From contig NZ_BTPM01000002.1 in the NCBI RefSeq assembly GCF_036245475.1, positions 1,302,001 to 1,366,000 of the forward strand: 64,000 nt of DNA, in the 5' to 3' direction. The notes under the pieces were generated by a model, which was given only the letters and a program-made list of their open reading frames with translations, searched no databases and had not been told where the DNA came from. The DNA is from Vibrio sp. 10N (GTDB taxonomy: Bacteria > Pseudomonadota > Gammaproteobacteria > Enterobacterales > Vibrionaceae). How positions within the stretch are numbered: position 1 is the stretch's first letter; the number at the start of each line of letters is the position of its first letter. Of this stretch, positions 1 through 9,153 are shown piece by piece. The position numbers were made by a program, and so were the translations under genes.

Positions 1-2308
1 TGGTGAACTTAAGCTCTTCTCGATGCGTGCTACCAGCCGTATCGGTTACTGTAACCTTGGTGGTCACAACTTGGGTGTCACCTTTTGCCAAATGCTGATA
101 GGAGGAATGGCTTGGGTCGAACGTGTAACTGCCATCTGGGTTGAATGTTAGGCCATCAATTGGATTGGAAGTGGTGTAAGTGAGCAGGTCTTGGTCAATA
201 TCGGTTGCCACCATTTGACCGTGGAACACTGCGCCATCTTCTTTCACGGATTGTGATTGACCAGCCATCATTGGTAAATCATTGGTGCCTGTGATGGTGA
301 ATTTCAGCTCTTCTCGATGAGAGCCCCCAGCCGTATCGGTCACGGTAACCATGGTGGTCACAACTTGGGTATCCCCTTTTGCCAAATGCTGATAGGACGA
401 ATGGCTTGGGTCGAACGTGTAACTGCCATCTGGGTTGAATGTTAGGCCATCAATTGGATTGGAAGTGGTGTAAGTGAGCAAATCGTGTTCTACATCGGTT
501 GCCACCATTTGGCCTTGGAAAACCGCACCATCTTCTTTTACTGATTGCGATTGACCAGCCATCATTGGCAAGTCGTTGGTGCCTGTGATGGTGAACTCAA
601 GCTGTTCGCGATGCGTGCCGCCTGCGGTATCCGTCACTGTAACCATAGTGGTAACGACTTGGGTATCACCTTTTGCCAAATGCTGATACGACGAATGACT
701 TGGATCGAACGTGTAGCTGCCATCCGGATTGAACGTCAGGCCATCAATTGGATTTGACGTAGTGTAAGTGAGCAGGTCTTGGTCAATATCGGTTGCTACC
801 ATTTGACCGTGGAAGACTGCACCGTCCTCTTTCACTGATTGTGATTGACCAGCCATCACAGGCAAGTCGTTGGTGCCTGTGATGGTGAACTTAAGCTCTT
901 CTCGATGCGTGCCGCCTGCGGTATCCGTCACTGTAACCATGGTGGTGAGAACTTGGGTGTCCCCTTTTGCCAAGTGCTGATACGACGAATGACTTGGATC
1001 GAACGTGTAGCTGCCATCTGGATTGAATGTCAGGCCATCAATTGGATTGGAAGTGGTGTAAGTGAGCAAATCATGGTCAATATCGGTTGCTACCATTTGA
1101 CCTTGAAAGACTGCGCCATCTTCTTTCACTGACTGTGATTGGCCAACCATCACGGGCAAGTCGTTGGTGCCTGTGATGGTGAACTTAAGCTGTTCTCGAT
1201 GCGTGCCGCCTGCGGTATCCGTCACTGAAACCATAGTGGTAACGACTTGGGTGTCACCTTTTGCTAGATGCTGATAGGAGGAATGACTTGGATCGAACGT
1301 GTAGCTGCCGTCTGGGTTGAATGTCAGGCCATCAATTGGATTTGACGTAGTGTAAGTGAGCAGGTCTTGGTCAATATCGGTTGCTACCATTTGACCGTGG
1401 AAGACTGCGCCATCTTCTTTTACTGATTGTGATTGACCAGCCATCACAGGCAAGTCGTTGGTGCCTGTGATGGTGAACTTAAGCTGTTCTCGATGCGCGC
1501 CGCCTGCGGTATCCGTCACGATGACCATAGTGGTAACGACTTGGGTGTCCCCTTTTGCCAAATGCTGATACGACGAATGACTTGGATCGAACGTATAGCT
1601 GCCATCTGGATTGAATGTCAGGCCATCAATTAGATTGGAAGTGGTGTAAGTGAGCAAATCTTTATCAACATCGGTCGCCACCATTTGACCGTGAAATACC
1701 GCACCGTCCTCTTTCACTGATTGTGATTGGCCAGCCATCACTGGCAAGTCATTGGTGCCTGTGATGGTGAACTTAAGCTGTTCTCGATGCGTGCTACCAG
1801 CCGTATCGGTCACGGTGACCATAGTGGTAACGACTTGGGTGTCCCCTTTTGCCAAATGCTGAAACGACGAATGACTTGGATCGAACGTGTAGCTACCATC
1901 CGAATTGAACGTCAGGCCATCAATTGGATTTGACGTAGTGTAAGTGAGCAGGTCTTGGTCTACATCGGTTGCCACCATTTGACCTTGGAAGACTGCACCG
2001 TCCTCTTTCACTGACTGTGATTGACCAGCCATCACTGGTAAATCGTTGGTGCCTGTGATGGTGAACTTAAGCTCTTCTCGATGCGTGCCGCCTGCGGTAT
2101 CCGTCACTGAAACCATAGTGGTAACGACTTGGGTGTCCCCTTTTGCTAGATGCTGATAGGAAGCATGACTTGGATCGAACGTATAGCTGCCATCTGGGTT
2201 GAACGTCAGGCCATCAATTGGATTTGAGGTGGTATAGGTTAGCAAATCATGGTCAGTGTCGGTTGCCACCATTTGACCGTGGAAGACTGCGCCATCTTCT
2301 TTCAGCGA
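1..2308 (-). repeat. Tandem 294-bp coding repeats (about 8 units)
   Basis: The landmark around ttgtgattga recurs at 251, 545, 839, 1133, 1427, 1721, 2015 and 2309, always exactly 294 bp apart. That gives seven full units and an eighth cut by the window edge. Each unit encodes 98 residues of a VCBS/cadherin-like domain. Units differ by scattered substitutions only, which suggests recent expansion or homogenisation. The array may continue to the left of the window. Confidence 0.95.
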
Positions 2309-3823
2309 CTGCGATTGTACTGTCATCACGGGTAAATCGTTAGTGCCATCGATCTGAACATCAATATTGTGCGCGGTGCCGTCTACAGACGAAACCGTAA
2401 AGGTTTCACTCAAATGAGTGCCCTTAGCAAGTTCCTGTATTGCAGTTTGCTGATTGTTCGCTTCATACTGCCAGTGACCATTCGCCTCTATTGTCAACGT
2501 GCCAAATTGTCCTACTAACACTTGTGACAAGAAGTGGTTCTGCCCCTGATCGCTATCAATTACCGATAAATCGCCCGACGTTTTGACACTGCCATTAACG
2601 ACATTCAAGTCTTCTTTAACCGACCCAGAATCTACACCGGAAATAACCGCAGAATCAGCCGTGCCACCAATAACAATTTCGATTAGTTGCGGGGTTTGGT
2701 CTGCCGTATGAATCGTTATTTGCTCGGTAATGATGTTCCCTGAAGCAAGCTGTTGAATGGCTGGCAAGGAATTATCGACTTGATAGTGCCAATGACCATT
2801 TGAATCAATGTCCAATACGCCAAATTTACCCTGAACAACTTCAGAAAGAGTGTGAGACTCCGCTTGGTCAACATCCACCACGTCTACTTTACCGTGGACA
2901 TGCATTAACCCCGAGCTATCAACATTAAGATCCTCTTTTAAAGCGCCCGTAAATTGCCCTGTTACTTTTGGAGCATCATTGGTACCCGTTACCGTAAATT
3001 GAAGTTGTTCACTGTGCGTACCACCCATACTGTCCGTCACGAGCACAGTGGTACTAACAACTTCTGTCGCGCCTTGCGCTAAGTGTTGATAAGCGCCATG
3101 ACTAGGGTCAAAGGTGTAGCTGCCATCAGAATGAAACGTCAAACCATCGATAGGCTTTGATATTACGTAGCTTAGCGTGTCTCCATCAGCATCTGTTGCC
3201 ACCATCTTTCCATGAAAAATGGCATCATCCTCTTTTACTGCATGAGATTGTTCCGACATTTTCGGTGCGGAATTGAAGTGAGGCGATTTATGTACTTTAT
3301 CAGTCTGTTGTGTTTTTTCGGTGGGTACAGAAAAAGGGGCAATTCCGTCAACATGGTTGTCTCTAGCCGACGATGACGTACCAGATTGACTCGCAATATG
3401 ATGAGAAGTGTATGCATGCATTGGGTAGTGATGGAGAGCAAGGTGCCTACTCGGTAATGCGTGTGTATGACCGCTTTCTATATCATCACTGTTTGCTGCT
3501 AGCTCTTGATGCTCGCTAGAGGGTGACGTGGGCGTCTCTGAATCAGGAGCTTGTGTATTTTCGTGAGGTCCAGTCGCTTTTTGGGTTAGAGCATGACTTT
3601 CTGCGATATTACCGTCATCGCCACTATCATCACTGGCGTTGGATAGAGAAGGTAATATGAGAGCAAGTGTCGGCGGAACGCCTACTTGATATCTTAATGT
3701 ATTAAAAAGTCGACGCTTTGCCCGTTTTTTCTTTTTGGATTTAGCGTCATTTGGATGTGTAGAAACCTGTCGCGGTGATTCTTTTTTCGTTTGATTTTCA
3801 CTGCTTTGTTTTTTCTCAGTCAT
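1..3823 (-). CDS. Giant VCBS-repeat adhesin, N-terminal part (3' end outside window)
   Basis: The frame opens at ATG 3823, preceded by an AAGG ribosome site, and stays open to the window edge (1274 codons seen). Residues 1-40 are very basic (a K/R-rich run at about 28-38). A short hydrophobic stretch (VGVPPTLALILPSL) follows, then a Ser/His/Asp-rich linker to about residue 190. Next come a cadherin/VCBS-like unit (KEDDAIFHGKM...GTNDAP), two longer diverged VCBS units, and then at least eight near-identical 98-residue units with the signature KEDGAVFHGQMVATD, FNPDGSYTFDPSH and ITGTNDLPV. Such proteins are usually secreted by type I systems and act in adhesion and biofilm; the export signal would be at the missing C terminus. 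The family call is firm. The surface role is inferred. Confidence 0.85.
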   Translation of the reverse strand, partial: MTEKKQSSENQTKKESPRQVSTHPNDAKSKKKKRAKRRLFNTLRYQVGVPPTLALILPSLSNASDDSGDDGNIAESHALTQKATGPHENTQAPDSETPTSPSSEHQELAANSDDIESGHTHALPSRHLALHHYPMHAYTSHHIASQSGTSSSARDNHVDGIAPFSVPTEKTQQTDKVHKSPHFNSAPKMSEQSHAVKEDDAIFHGKMVATDADGDTLSYVISKPIDGLTFHSDGSYTFDPSHGAYQHLAQGATEVVSTTVLVTDSMGGTHSEQLQFTVTGTNDAPKVTGQFTGALKEDLNVDSSGLMHVHGKVDVVDVDQAESHTLSEVVQGKFGVLDIDSNGHWHYQVDNSLPAIQQLASGNIITEQITIHTADQTPQLIEIVIGGTADSAVISGVDSGSVKEDLNVVNGSVKTSGDLSVIDSDQGQNHFLSQVLVGQFGTLTIEANGHWQYEANNQQTAIQELAKGTHLSETFTVSSVDGTAHNIDVQIDGTNDLPVMTVQSQSLKEDGAVFHGQMVATDTDHDLLTYTTSNPIDGLTFNPDGSYTFDPSHASYQHLAKGDTQVVTTMVSVTDTAGGTHREELKFTITGTNDLPVMAGQSQSVKEDGAVFQGQMVATDVDQDLLTYTTSNPIDGLTFNSDGSYTFDPSHSSFQHLAKGDTQVVTTMVTVTDTAGSTHREQLKFTITGTNDLPVMAGQSQSVKEDGAVFHGQMVATDVDKDLLTYTTSNLIDGLTFNPDGSYTFDPSHSSYQHLAKGDTQVVTTMVIVTDTAGGAHREQLKFTITGTNDLPVMAGQSQSVKEDGAVFHGQMVATDIDQDLLTYTTSNPIDGLTFNPDGSYTFDPSHSSYQHLAKGDTQVVTTMVSVTDTAGGTHREQLKFTITGTNDLPVMVGQSQSVKEDGAVFQGQMVATDIDHDLLTYTTSNPIDGLTFNPDGSYTFDPSHSSYQHLAKGDTQVLTTMVTVTDTAGGTHREELKFTITGTNDLPVMAGQSQSVKEDGAVFHGQMVATDIDQDLLTYTTSNPIDGLTFNPDGSYTFDPSHSSYQHLAKGDTQVVTTMVTVTDTAGGTHREQLEFTITGTNDLPMMAGQSQSVKEDGAVFQGQMVATDVEHDLLTYTTSNPIDGLTFNPDGSYTFDPSHSSYQHLAKGDTQVVTTMVTVTDTAGGSHREELKFTITGTNDLPMMAGQSQSVKEDGAVFHGQMVATDIDQDLLTYTTSNPIDGLTFNPDGSYTFDPSHSSYQHLAKGDTQVVTTKVTVTDTAGSTHREELKFT

Positions 3824-4371
3824 GCTCTCAGCCTTAACTCACAAACCTTTTTTAAAGTTAAGGATATAGAACACGGTTTTGCTAACTAATCTCGGTTTTT
3901 AACTTAGTTTTTTTACGCCGTATTTAAGCTCGCTATCTGACACATAGAAGTTAAATGATAAGGATATTACTGAGACTCTCATCCATAAGAGAGTAGAACG
4001 AGCAGGTGTAGTGATGCAATGAATTTGGTCACCTAAATTTAGATGATACTATTCGAATAACTTTAGCTAAGGTTAATTGGTAAAAACGCAAGAGGGATGA
4101 TCTTCGAACCTAAATAACTTTGGGGCAGAAGGGTGTTAGCAAATCCGTCTCTCCTGACCTGACATTACTCAAAACAGATCAATCTTTATTGTCCGCCGAC
4201 ACTTTTCTTTACAGCACTTTTTGATTTTTCCATAACAAAAGCCCAGTCAGGTATCAATCAACCAAACCGGGCTTTAAACGTTCTCAGCTTCAATGTCAGC
4301 GTTTAAAACTCTACTGTCGAGCTCTAATCTTTATTTTTCGCCGACAACATATAGCGCTACTGAGCGTTCAC
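3824..4371. other. Intergenic region between adhesin and glmS
   Basis: AT-rich region holding the adhesin promoter side (3824-3960) and the 3' flank of glmS. Apart from the glmS terminator listed separately, I see no convincing gene or site. Confidence 0.5.
4236..4275 (-). terminator. Intrinsic terminator downstream of glmS
   Basis: On the minus strand AAAGCCCGGT pairs with ACTGGGCTTT across a loop of about 20 nt, and the second arm runs into TTTTGTT. It lies about 100 bp past the glmS stop. Confidence 0.65.
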
Positions 4372-6204
4372 TTACTCAACCGTCACCGCTTTCGCCAAGT
4401 TACGAGGTTGGTCAACGTCAGTACCTTTGATTAATGCTACGTGGTAAGACAGTAGCTGCATTGGCACTGTGTAGTAGATTGGTGCGATGATGTCGTCTAC
4501 ATGAGGCATTTGGATGATCTTCATGTTCTCATCACCTTCAAAACCCGCTTTCTCGTCTGCGAAAACATACAGCAGACCGCCACGTGCGCGTACTTCTTCG
4601 ATATTTGACTTCAGCTTCTCAAGCAGATCGTTGGTTGGTGCGACAACAACGACTGGCATGTCCGCATCGATAAGCGCTAGAGGGCCGTGCTTAAGCTCAC
4701 CTGCTGCGTACGCTTCAGCGTGGATGTAGGAGATCTCTTTGAGTTTGAGAGACGCTTCCATCGCGATTGGGTAGTATTCGCCACGACCTAAGAATAGTGT
4801 GTGGTGCTTGTCAGCGAAGTCTGTTGCTAGAGCTTCAATTTCTTTATCAAACGCTAGCGCCTTCTCGATGTTAGCTGGAAGCTCGTGCAGTGATTTCACG
4901 ATTTCTGCTTCGCGCTCTTCGGTCATGCGACCTTGAAGGCGAGCGATAGACACCACCATCATCAGCATTGCAGCTAGCTGAGTGGTGAAAGCTTTGGTTG
5001 AAGCAACACCGATTTCTGTCCCTGCGCGAGTCATGAATGCAAAGTCAGATTCACGAACCAAAGAGGAGCCCGCTACGTTACAGATAGTCATTGCAGACAT
5101 GTAGCCTTTCTCTTTCGCAAGACGCAGTGCTGCTAGAGTATCGGCAGTTTCACCAGATTGTGAAAGCGTCACAAGTAGGCTGTTTGGGCGTACAACGAAG
5201 TCACGGTAGCGGAACTCAGATGCGATCTCTACATCACAGCTCACACCAGCCATCGATTCAAACCAGTATCGAGCCGCCATACCAGAGTTGTAGGAAGTAC
5301 CACATGCGATGATCTGTACGTGCTCAACCTTCTTAAGGATATCAACCGCGTTGACACCGATCGCTTCAGTCACTACTGCTTTGTCAGTAATACGACCTTC
5401 CATTGTGTTGATCAGTGCGCGTGGCTGCTCGTAGATCTCTTTTTGCATAAAGTGGCGATATTGGCCTTTGTCACCCGCGTCATGTTCTGCGTTAGATTCT
5501 GTGATTTCACGCTCTACTGGGTTACCTTCAACATCAAGAACCTTAACTTCACGGCGAGTGATCTCAGCAACATCGCCTTCCTCTAGGTACATGAAGCGGC
5601 GAGTTACACTAAGAAGTGCAAGCTGGTCAGAAGCTAGGAAGTTTTCGCCAACACCAAAACCGATAACGATTGGGCTACCAGAGCGCGCAGCAACGATGCG
5701 GCTTGGATCTTTACGATCAACAACAACTGTACCGTAGGCACCGTCTAGTTGCGCAGCAGTTTTTTGTAATGCTTCAACCAAAGTGTCTGATGTTTGACAC
5801 TCCCACTCGACTAGGTGAGCGATAACTTCAGTATCCGTTTGAGATTGGAATACATAACCGCGCTCTTGAAGCAGGGCACGCAGCTCTTCGTGATTTTCGA
5901 TGATACCGTTGTGAACAACAGCAATATCGCCAGATACGTGTGGGTGAGCGTTTGCTTCAGAAGGTTCACCGTGCGTTGCCCAGCGAGTGTGAGCGATACC
6001 CGTACCGCCAGTCACATCTTGTGCATCGACTGCATCAGCAAGCTCTTGTACCTTACCTAGACGACGAACGCGTTTAAGCTCCAGATTTGCATCAACAACG
6101 GCTACACCCGCTGAATCATATCCACGGTACTCCAGACGGCGTAGACCCTCTACCAAAATTTCCGCTACGTCTCGTTGCGCTACCGCACCTACGATTCCAC
6201 ACAT
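4372..6204 (-). CDS. glmS: Glutamine--fructose-6-phosphate aminotransferase (isomerizing)
   Basis: Makes glucosamine-6-phosphate from fructose-6-phosphate and glutamine, the first step of UDP-GlcNAc synthesis in the cytoplasm. The chosen start (ATG 6204, GGAGA seven bases upstream) gives MCGIVGAV, placing the catalytic Cys directly after Met as the family requires; the open frame runs 18 codons further upstream but would bury this Cys. Length is 610 aa, normal for GlmS. An N-terminal glutaminase domain (about 1-220) is followed by two SIS sugar-isomerase domains (CGTSYNSG and SQSGETADT in the first, KLKEISYIHAEAY in the second) and the conserved C-terminal tail PRNLAKAVTVE. A DeoR-type regulator lies 73 bp upstream on the same strand, so the two may be co-transcribed. 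Confidence 0.97.
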   Translation of the reverse strand: MCGIVGAVAQRDVAEILVEGLRRLEYRGYDSAGVAVVDANLELKRVRRLGKVQELADAVDAQDVTGGTGIAHTRWATHGEPSEANAHPHVSGDIAVVHNGIIENHEELRALLQERGYVFQSQTDTEVIAHLVEWECQTSDTLVEALQKTAAQLDGAYGTVVVDRKDPSRIVAARSGSPIVIGFGVGENFLASDQLALLSVTRRFMYLEEGDVAEITRREVKVLDVEGNPVEREITESNAEHDAGDKGQYRHFMQKEIYEQPRALINTMEGRITDKAVVTEAIGVNAVDILKKVEHVQIIACGTSYNSGMAARYWFESMAGVSCDVEIASEFRYRDFVVRPNSLLVTLSQSGETADTLAALRLAKEKGYMSAMTICNVAGSSLVRESDFAFMTRAGTEIGVASTKAFTTQLAAMLMMVVSIARLQGRMTEEREAEIVKSLHELPANIEKALAFDKEIEALATDFADKHHTLFLGRGEYYPIAMEASLKLKEISYIHAEAYAAGELKHGPLALIDADMPVVVVAPTNDLLEKLKSNIEEVRARGGLLYVFADEKAGFEGDENMKIIQMPHVDDIIAPIYYTVPMQLLSYHVALIKGTDVDQPRNLAKAVTVE

Positions 6205-6277
6205 ATCAATTCTCCATTTTTTAGTTTCTGTTTCCCTCAATGAACGCAAGCAAGTCAATAGAAGAGGGATAATTCGT

Positions 6278-7045
6278 TTAAGCGCAAATTACCTTTACGC
6301 TATTGGATTCAATTTGAGCCTTTTGCTCTGTTGTTAAGCCTTGATCGGTCACCAGTACATCAATCGCGTCCCACCCTAATTCTAGGTTAGGAATTTTTCG
6401 GCCAATTTTCTCGGATTCAATCATGACCACCACTTCACGAGCCACTTCTGCCATCACATTACTTAGTCCAATTAACTCATTGAACGTCGTTGTGCCGCGA
6501 GCTAAGTCGACGCCATCTGCGCCGATAAACAGTTGGTCAAAATCGTAAGAACGCAGAACGGATTCGGCGACTTTGCCTTGGAAAGACTCGGAATGGGCGT
6601 CCCAGGTTCCACCGGTCATTAGAAGTGTTGGTTCGTTTTCCAGCTCGTTGATCGCATTGGCAAGGGAAAGTGAATTCGTCATCACAACCAAACCTTTCTT
6701 ACTCCCCAAGCGAGAAACCAAAGCACCTGTCGTGCTACCGCAGTCAATCACAATGCGGTAATGGTCGTTAATCAACGCCGTAGCAGCTTCAGCGATCTTC
6801 TCTTTAGCTTCTGAAGTCGCTACCGACTCATTGAGCACTTCGTCGACCGCCTCTTGTGGAAGTGATACCGCACCACCATAGCGGCGCAACAACTGGCCAT
6901 TTTTTTCTAGCGAAGTGAGATCTTTTCGAATCGTAACTTCAGAGGTATCAAACAGAGCAGACAGCTCCTCAACACTGACTTCGCCTCGCTCTTGTACTAG
7001 CTGGGCAATGGAATGACGTCGAACCTGAGTATTACGTTTTCTCAC
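6278..7045 (-). CDS. DeoR/GlpR-family transcriptional regulator upstream of glmS
   Basis: N-terminal DeoR helix-turn-helix (residues about 8-60; VSVEELSALFDTSEVTIRKDL and LRRYGGAV are hallmarks) followed by a DeoR C-terminal sugar-phosphate sensor domain with DCGSTTG and GADGVD motifs. I chose GTG 7045 because it yields a start typical of the family (RKRNTQVRRHSIAQL) with GAAAG just upstream. An ATG at 7078 would add 11 residues but has no ribosome site. Its position directly before glmS suggests control by an amino-sugar phosphate. That link is inference. Confidence 0.85.
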   Translation of the reverse strand: MRKRNTQVRRHSIAQLVQERGEVSVEELSALFDTSEVTIRKDLTSLEKNGQLLRRYGGAVSLPQEAVDEVLNESVATSEAKEKIAEAATALINDHYRIVIDCGSTTGALVSRLGSKKGLVVMTNSLSLANAINELENEPTLLMTGGTWDAHSESFQGKVAESVLRSYDFDQLFIGADGVDLARGTTTFNELIGLSNVMAEVAREVVVMIESEKIGRKIPNLELGWDAIDVLVTDQGLTTEQKAQIESNSVKVICA

Positions 7046-7249
7046 TTTAACTTTCGCTTCAAAACTTAACTGATGCAAAAATTATTTCACAACGTAAGTT
7101 ATTGCGCAAGGAAATGGCTGTTTTATTTGTAAGACAGCAATTAAGTGCTGTAATTTTGAATGCTTAAATTTCGATTCGAAACTTATCTGTATGGAAAGGC
7201 AGAACGAAACTGAAACTTATGAGTCAAAGAAGGGAGGGAATAGACCAAT

Positions 7250-7284
7250 AAAAAGCCCCATAGCAGTGACGCGACGGGGCTAAT
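7250..7284 (-). terminator. Intrinsic terminator of the mtlADR operon
   Basis: Minus strand: AGCCCC pairs with GGGGCT and is followed at once by TTTTTATT. It lies just after the mtlR stop and insulates the deoR/glmS pair. Confidence 0.85.
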
Positions 7285-7289
7285 ATAAG

Positions 7290-7823
7290 TTAGACAAGTG
7301 GGTTGTCTCTACATAAGGTTTCGACCATCTCGGTGATCGCGAGGATGATCGTCGACTTAACTCGTTGATAGTGTCGCTCTAAGAACATTTCTAACATGAC
7401 TTCATCCAGTCCTGCCGTCATGCTCTCATCGTATTCGATAGGCATCATTTTCTGGATAGCACTGATTTTATTGAGCTCGAACAATACGTCGACTTCAGTA
7501 AAACTCACTTTGTTTTCTTGATGCTTAGTCCATTCTCGGAGTGTGACAAAGATATCAATATCATCAAATACTTGCTTGGAAATGACACCTAGCCCAAGCA
7601 GCAATTTAGCGCGTACTAGAATGTCGCCTAGAGGACCATCACTGGTAAGAAGAGGGTCGACAACATACTTCACTGCATAGTCGTCTTTATGAAAGATACT
7701 ATTGATAAGGGTATCTAGGGTGTCGTCAATGGCATCATAAGCAGCCATAAGACACGCGCTCGCGTCCTTCGCTTCAGATAGCGCTTCTAATAGTTCAGTT
7801 TCATTAGGCGGGTGCAGTGGCAT
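7290..7823 (-). CDS. mtlR: Mannitol operon repressor MtlR
   Basis: MtlR-family protein, the last gene of mtlA-mtlD-mtlR. Recognisable family blocks are INSIFHKDDYAVKYVVDPLL, GPLGDILVRAKLLLGLGVI and the C-terminal LAITEMVETL. Start ATG 7823 has AAGAGA eight bases upstream and gives 177 aa. An upstream ATG at 7877 overlaps the mtlD stop (ATGA) and would give 195 aa, so translational coupling is possible. MtlR represses the mannitol operon in enteric bacteria and Vibrio without a classical DNA-binding fold. Confidence 0.9.
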   Translation of the reverse strand: MPLHPPNETELLEALSEAKDASACLMAAYDAIDDTLDTLINSIFHKDDYAVKYVVDPLLTSDGPLGDILVRAKLLLGLGVISKQVFDDIDIFVTLREWTKHQENKVSFTEVDVLFELNKISAIQKMMPIEYDESMTAGLDEVMLEMFLERHYQRVKSTIILAITEMVETLCRDNPLV

Positions 7824-7873
7824 AACATCTCTTAAAACAAAGGGTGCCACTTGCGTGGCACCAACAGCTTGAA

Positions 7874-9022
7874 TCATTTGAGCGCTAAATACGCTTCGTG
7901 CGCTAGTGTAACAATTTCTGAATCAACATTCAGCTCTGAATAATGAGCCAATGTTTTTTCAAATCCTTGTTCTGCAAACATCGCTTGAAGCTCAACCGCT
8001 TGTGGGTCATCGTCGTTTTTGTAAAGGAATGCTGCTGCAATACCTTTTAATAAGTAACTATTTGGCAATCCATACTCTAGCGTACCGTTAAGAGGCTTAA
8101 TCAAGCGATCTTGTGGGCTTAGCTTACGGATTGGCTGACGACCAACACGATCCACTTCATCGCGCAAGTATGGGTTTGCAAAACGACCGAGAATTTTTTG
8201 AATGTAAGCCGCATGCGCATCTGCATCAAAACCGTAACGGCGGATCAATACTTCACCGCTTTCCTGCATGGCCGCTGTTACGTCCGCAAGAATCGCAGCA
8301 TCTTCAATAGAGTCTTTGATGGTTTCGTGGCCAGCCAGTACACCTAGGTAAGCGGTGATTAGGTGACCGGTGTTAAGCGTGAACAATTTACGCTCAACGA
8401 ATGCCATTAGGTTATCAGTGCACTCCATACCTTGAATCGCTGGGATGTCACCAACAAACTGAGTTTGATCGACGATCCATTCACTGAACGTTTCAACGGT
8501 TACCGCAAGAGGATCCGTTTCACCCTCTTCTGCTGGCGGTACGATTCGGTCTACTGCAGAATCAACGAAGCCAATGTTCGCCTCTGCAAATGCTTGAACA
8601 TCTTCAGAAAGGTGCTCAAAGATCATCGCTTTTAGCTGACTAGTGCCACGTACCATGTTTTCACATGCGATGATGTTAAGCGGCGTGGTATTGCCATTCG
8701 CTGCACGCTTTTCAATACCTTGTGCGACTGATTTAGAGATGATCTTCAGTACTGTTGGACCAACGGCTGTCGTCACCAACTCTACGTCAGCGATAAGATC
8801 AATGATGTCGCTGCTGGTTGAGTTGACTGCAGTAACATTCGTCACTTCTTCTACTACTACATCTTCACCAACAATTTTTACAGGGTAGGACTGACGTTCA
8901 ATCAGAGCGTTAACCACGGTTTCGTTTACATCAGCAAATGTTACGTGAATGCCTGCATCTGCGAGTAGTTTTCCGATAAAGCCACGACCGATATTACCTG
9001 CGCCAAAATGTAATGCTTTCAT
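7874..9022 (-). CDS. mtlD: Mannitol-1-phosphate 5-dehydrogenase
   Basis: Oxidises mannitol-1-phosphate to fructose-6-phosphate with NAD+. Start ATG 9022 gives MKALHFGAGNIGRGFIG, an N-terminal Rossmann GxGxxGRG motif, and 382 aa, the length of the E. coli enzyme; the open frame extends eight codons upstream. The conserved catalytic region is around FVERKLFTLNTGH. It follows mtlA with a gap of about 130 bp and touches mtlR, consistent with one operon. Confidence 0.96.
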   Translation of the reverse strand: MKALHFGAGNIGRGFIGKLLADAGIHVTFADVNETVVNALIERQSYPVKIVGEDVVVEEVTNVTAVNSTSSDIIDLIADVELVTTAVGPTVLKIISKSVAQGIEKRAANGNTTPLNIIACENMVRGTSQLKAMIFEHLSEDVQAFAEANIGFVDSAVDRIVPPAEEGETDPLAVTVETFSEWIVDQTQFVGDIPAIQGMECTDNLMAFVERKLFTLNTGHLITAYLGVLAGHETIKDSIEDAAILADVTAAMQESGEVLIRRYGFDADAHAAYIQKILGRFANPYLRDEVDRVGRQPIRKLSPQDRLIKPLNGTLEYGLPNSYLLKGIAAAFLYKNDDDPQAVELQAMFAEQGFEKTLAHYSELNVDSEIVTLAHEAYLALK

Positions 9023-9153
9023 AAGACGTCTTCCTAAATAACTCATTAAAAAAAGAAAAAGAAAAAATCAAAAATGAGACCAACAAGGGGGCTGTTGGTC
9101 TCGTTTCACTTAGGAGCTATGACTCAAAGCCAAGGTGATTATCACCATTTCTG

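Noticed and set aside
545..1933. Repeated short plus-strand frames (MTSHHRQVVGACDGELK type)
   Set aside because: They recur at 294-bp steps because they are the antisense of the adhesin repeats; the minus-strand frame is open throughout.
1..2308. Possible CRISPR or other non-coding repeat array
   Set aside because: The units are 294 bp, contiguous and coding, with no spacers.
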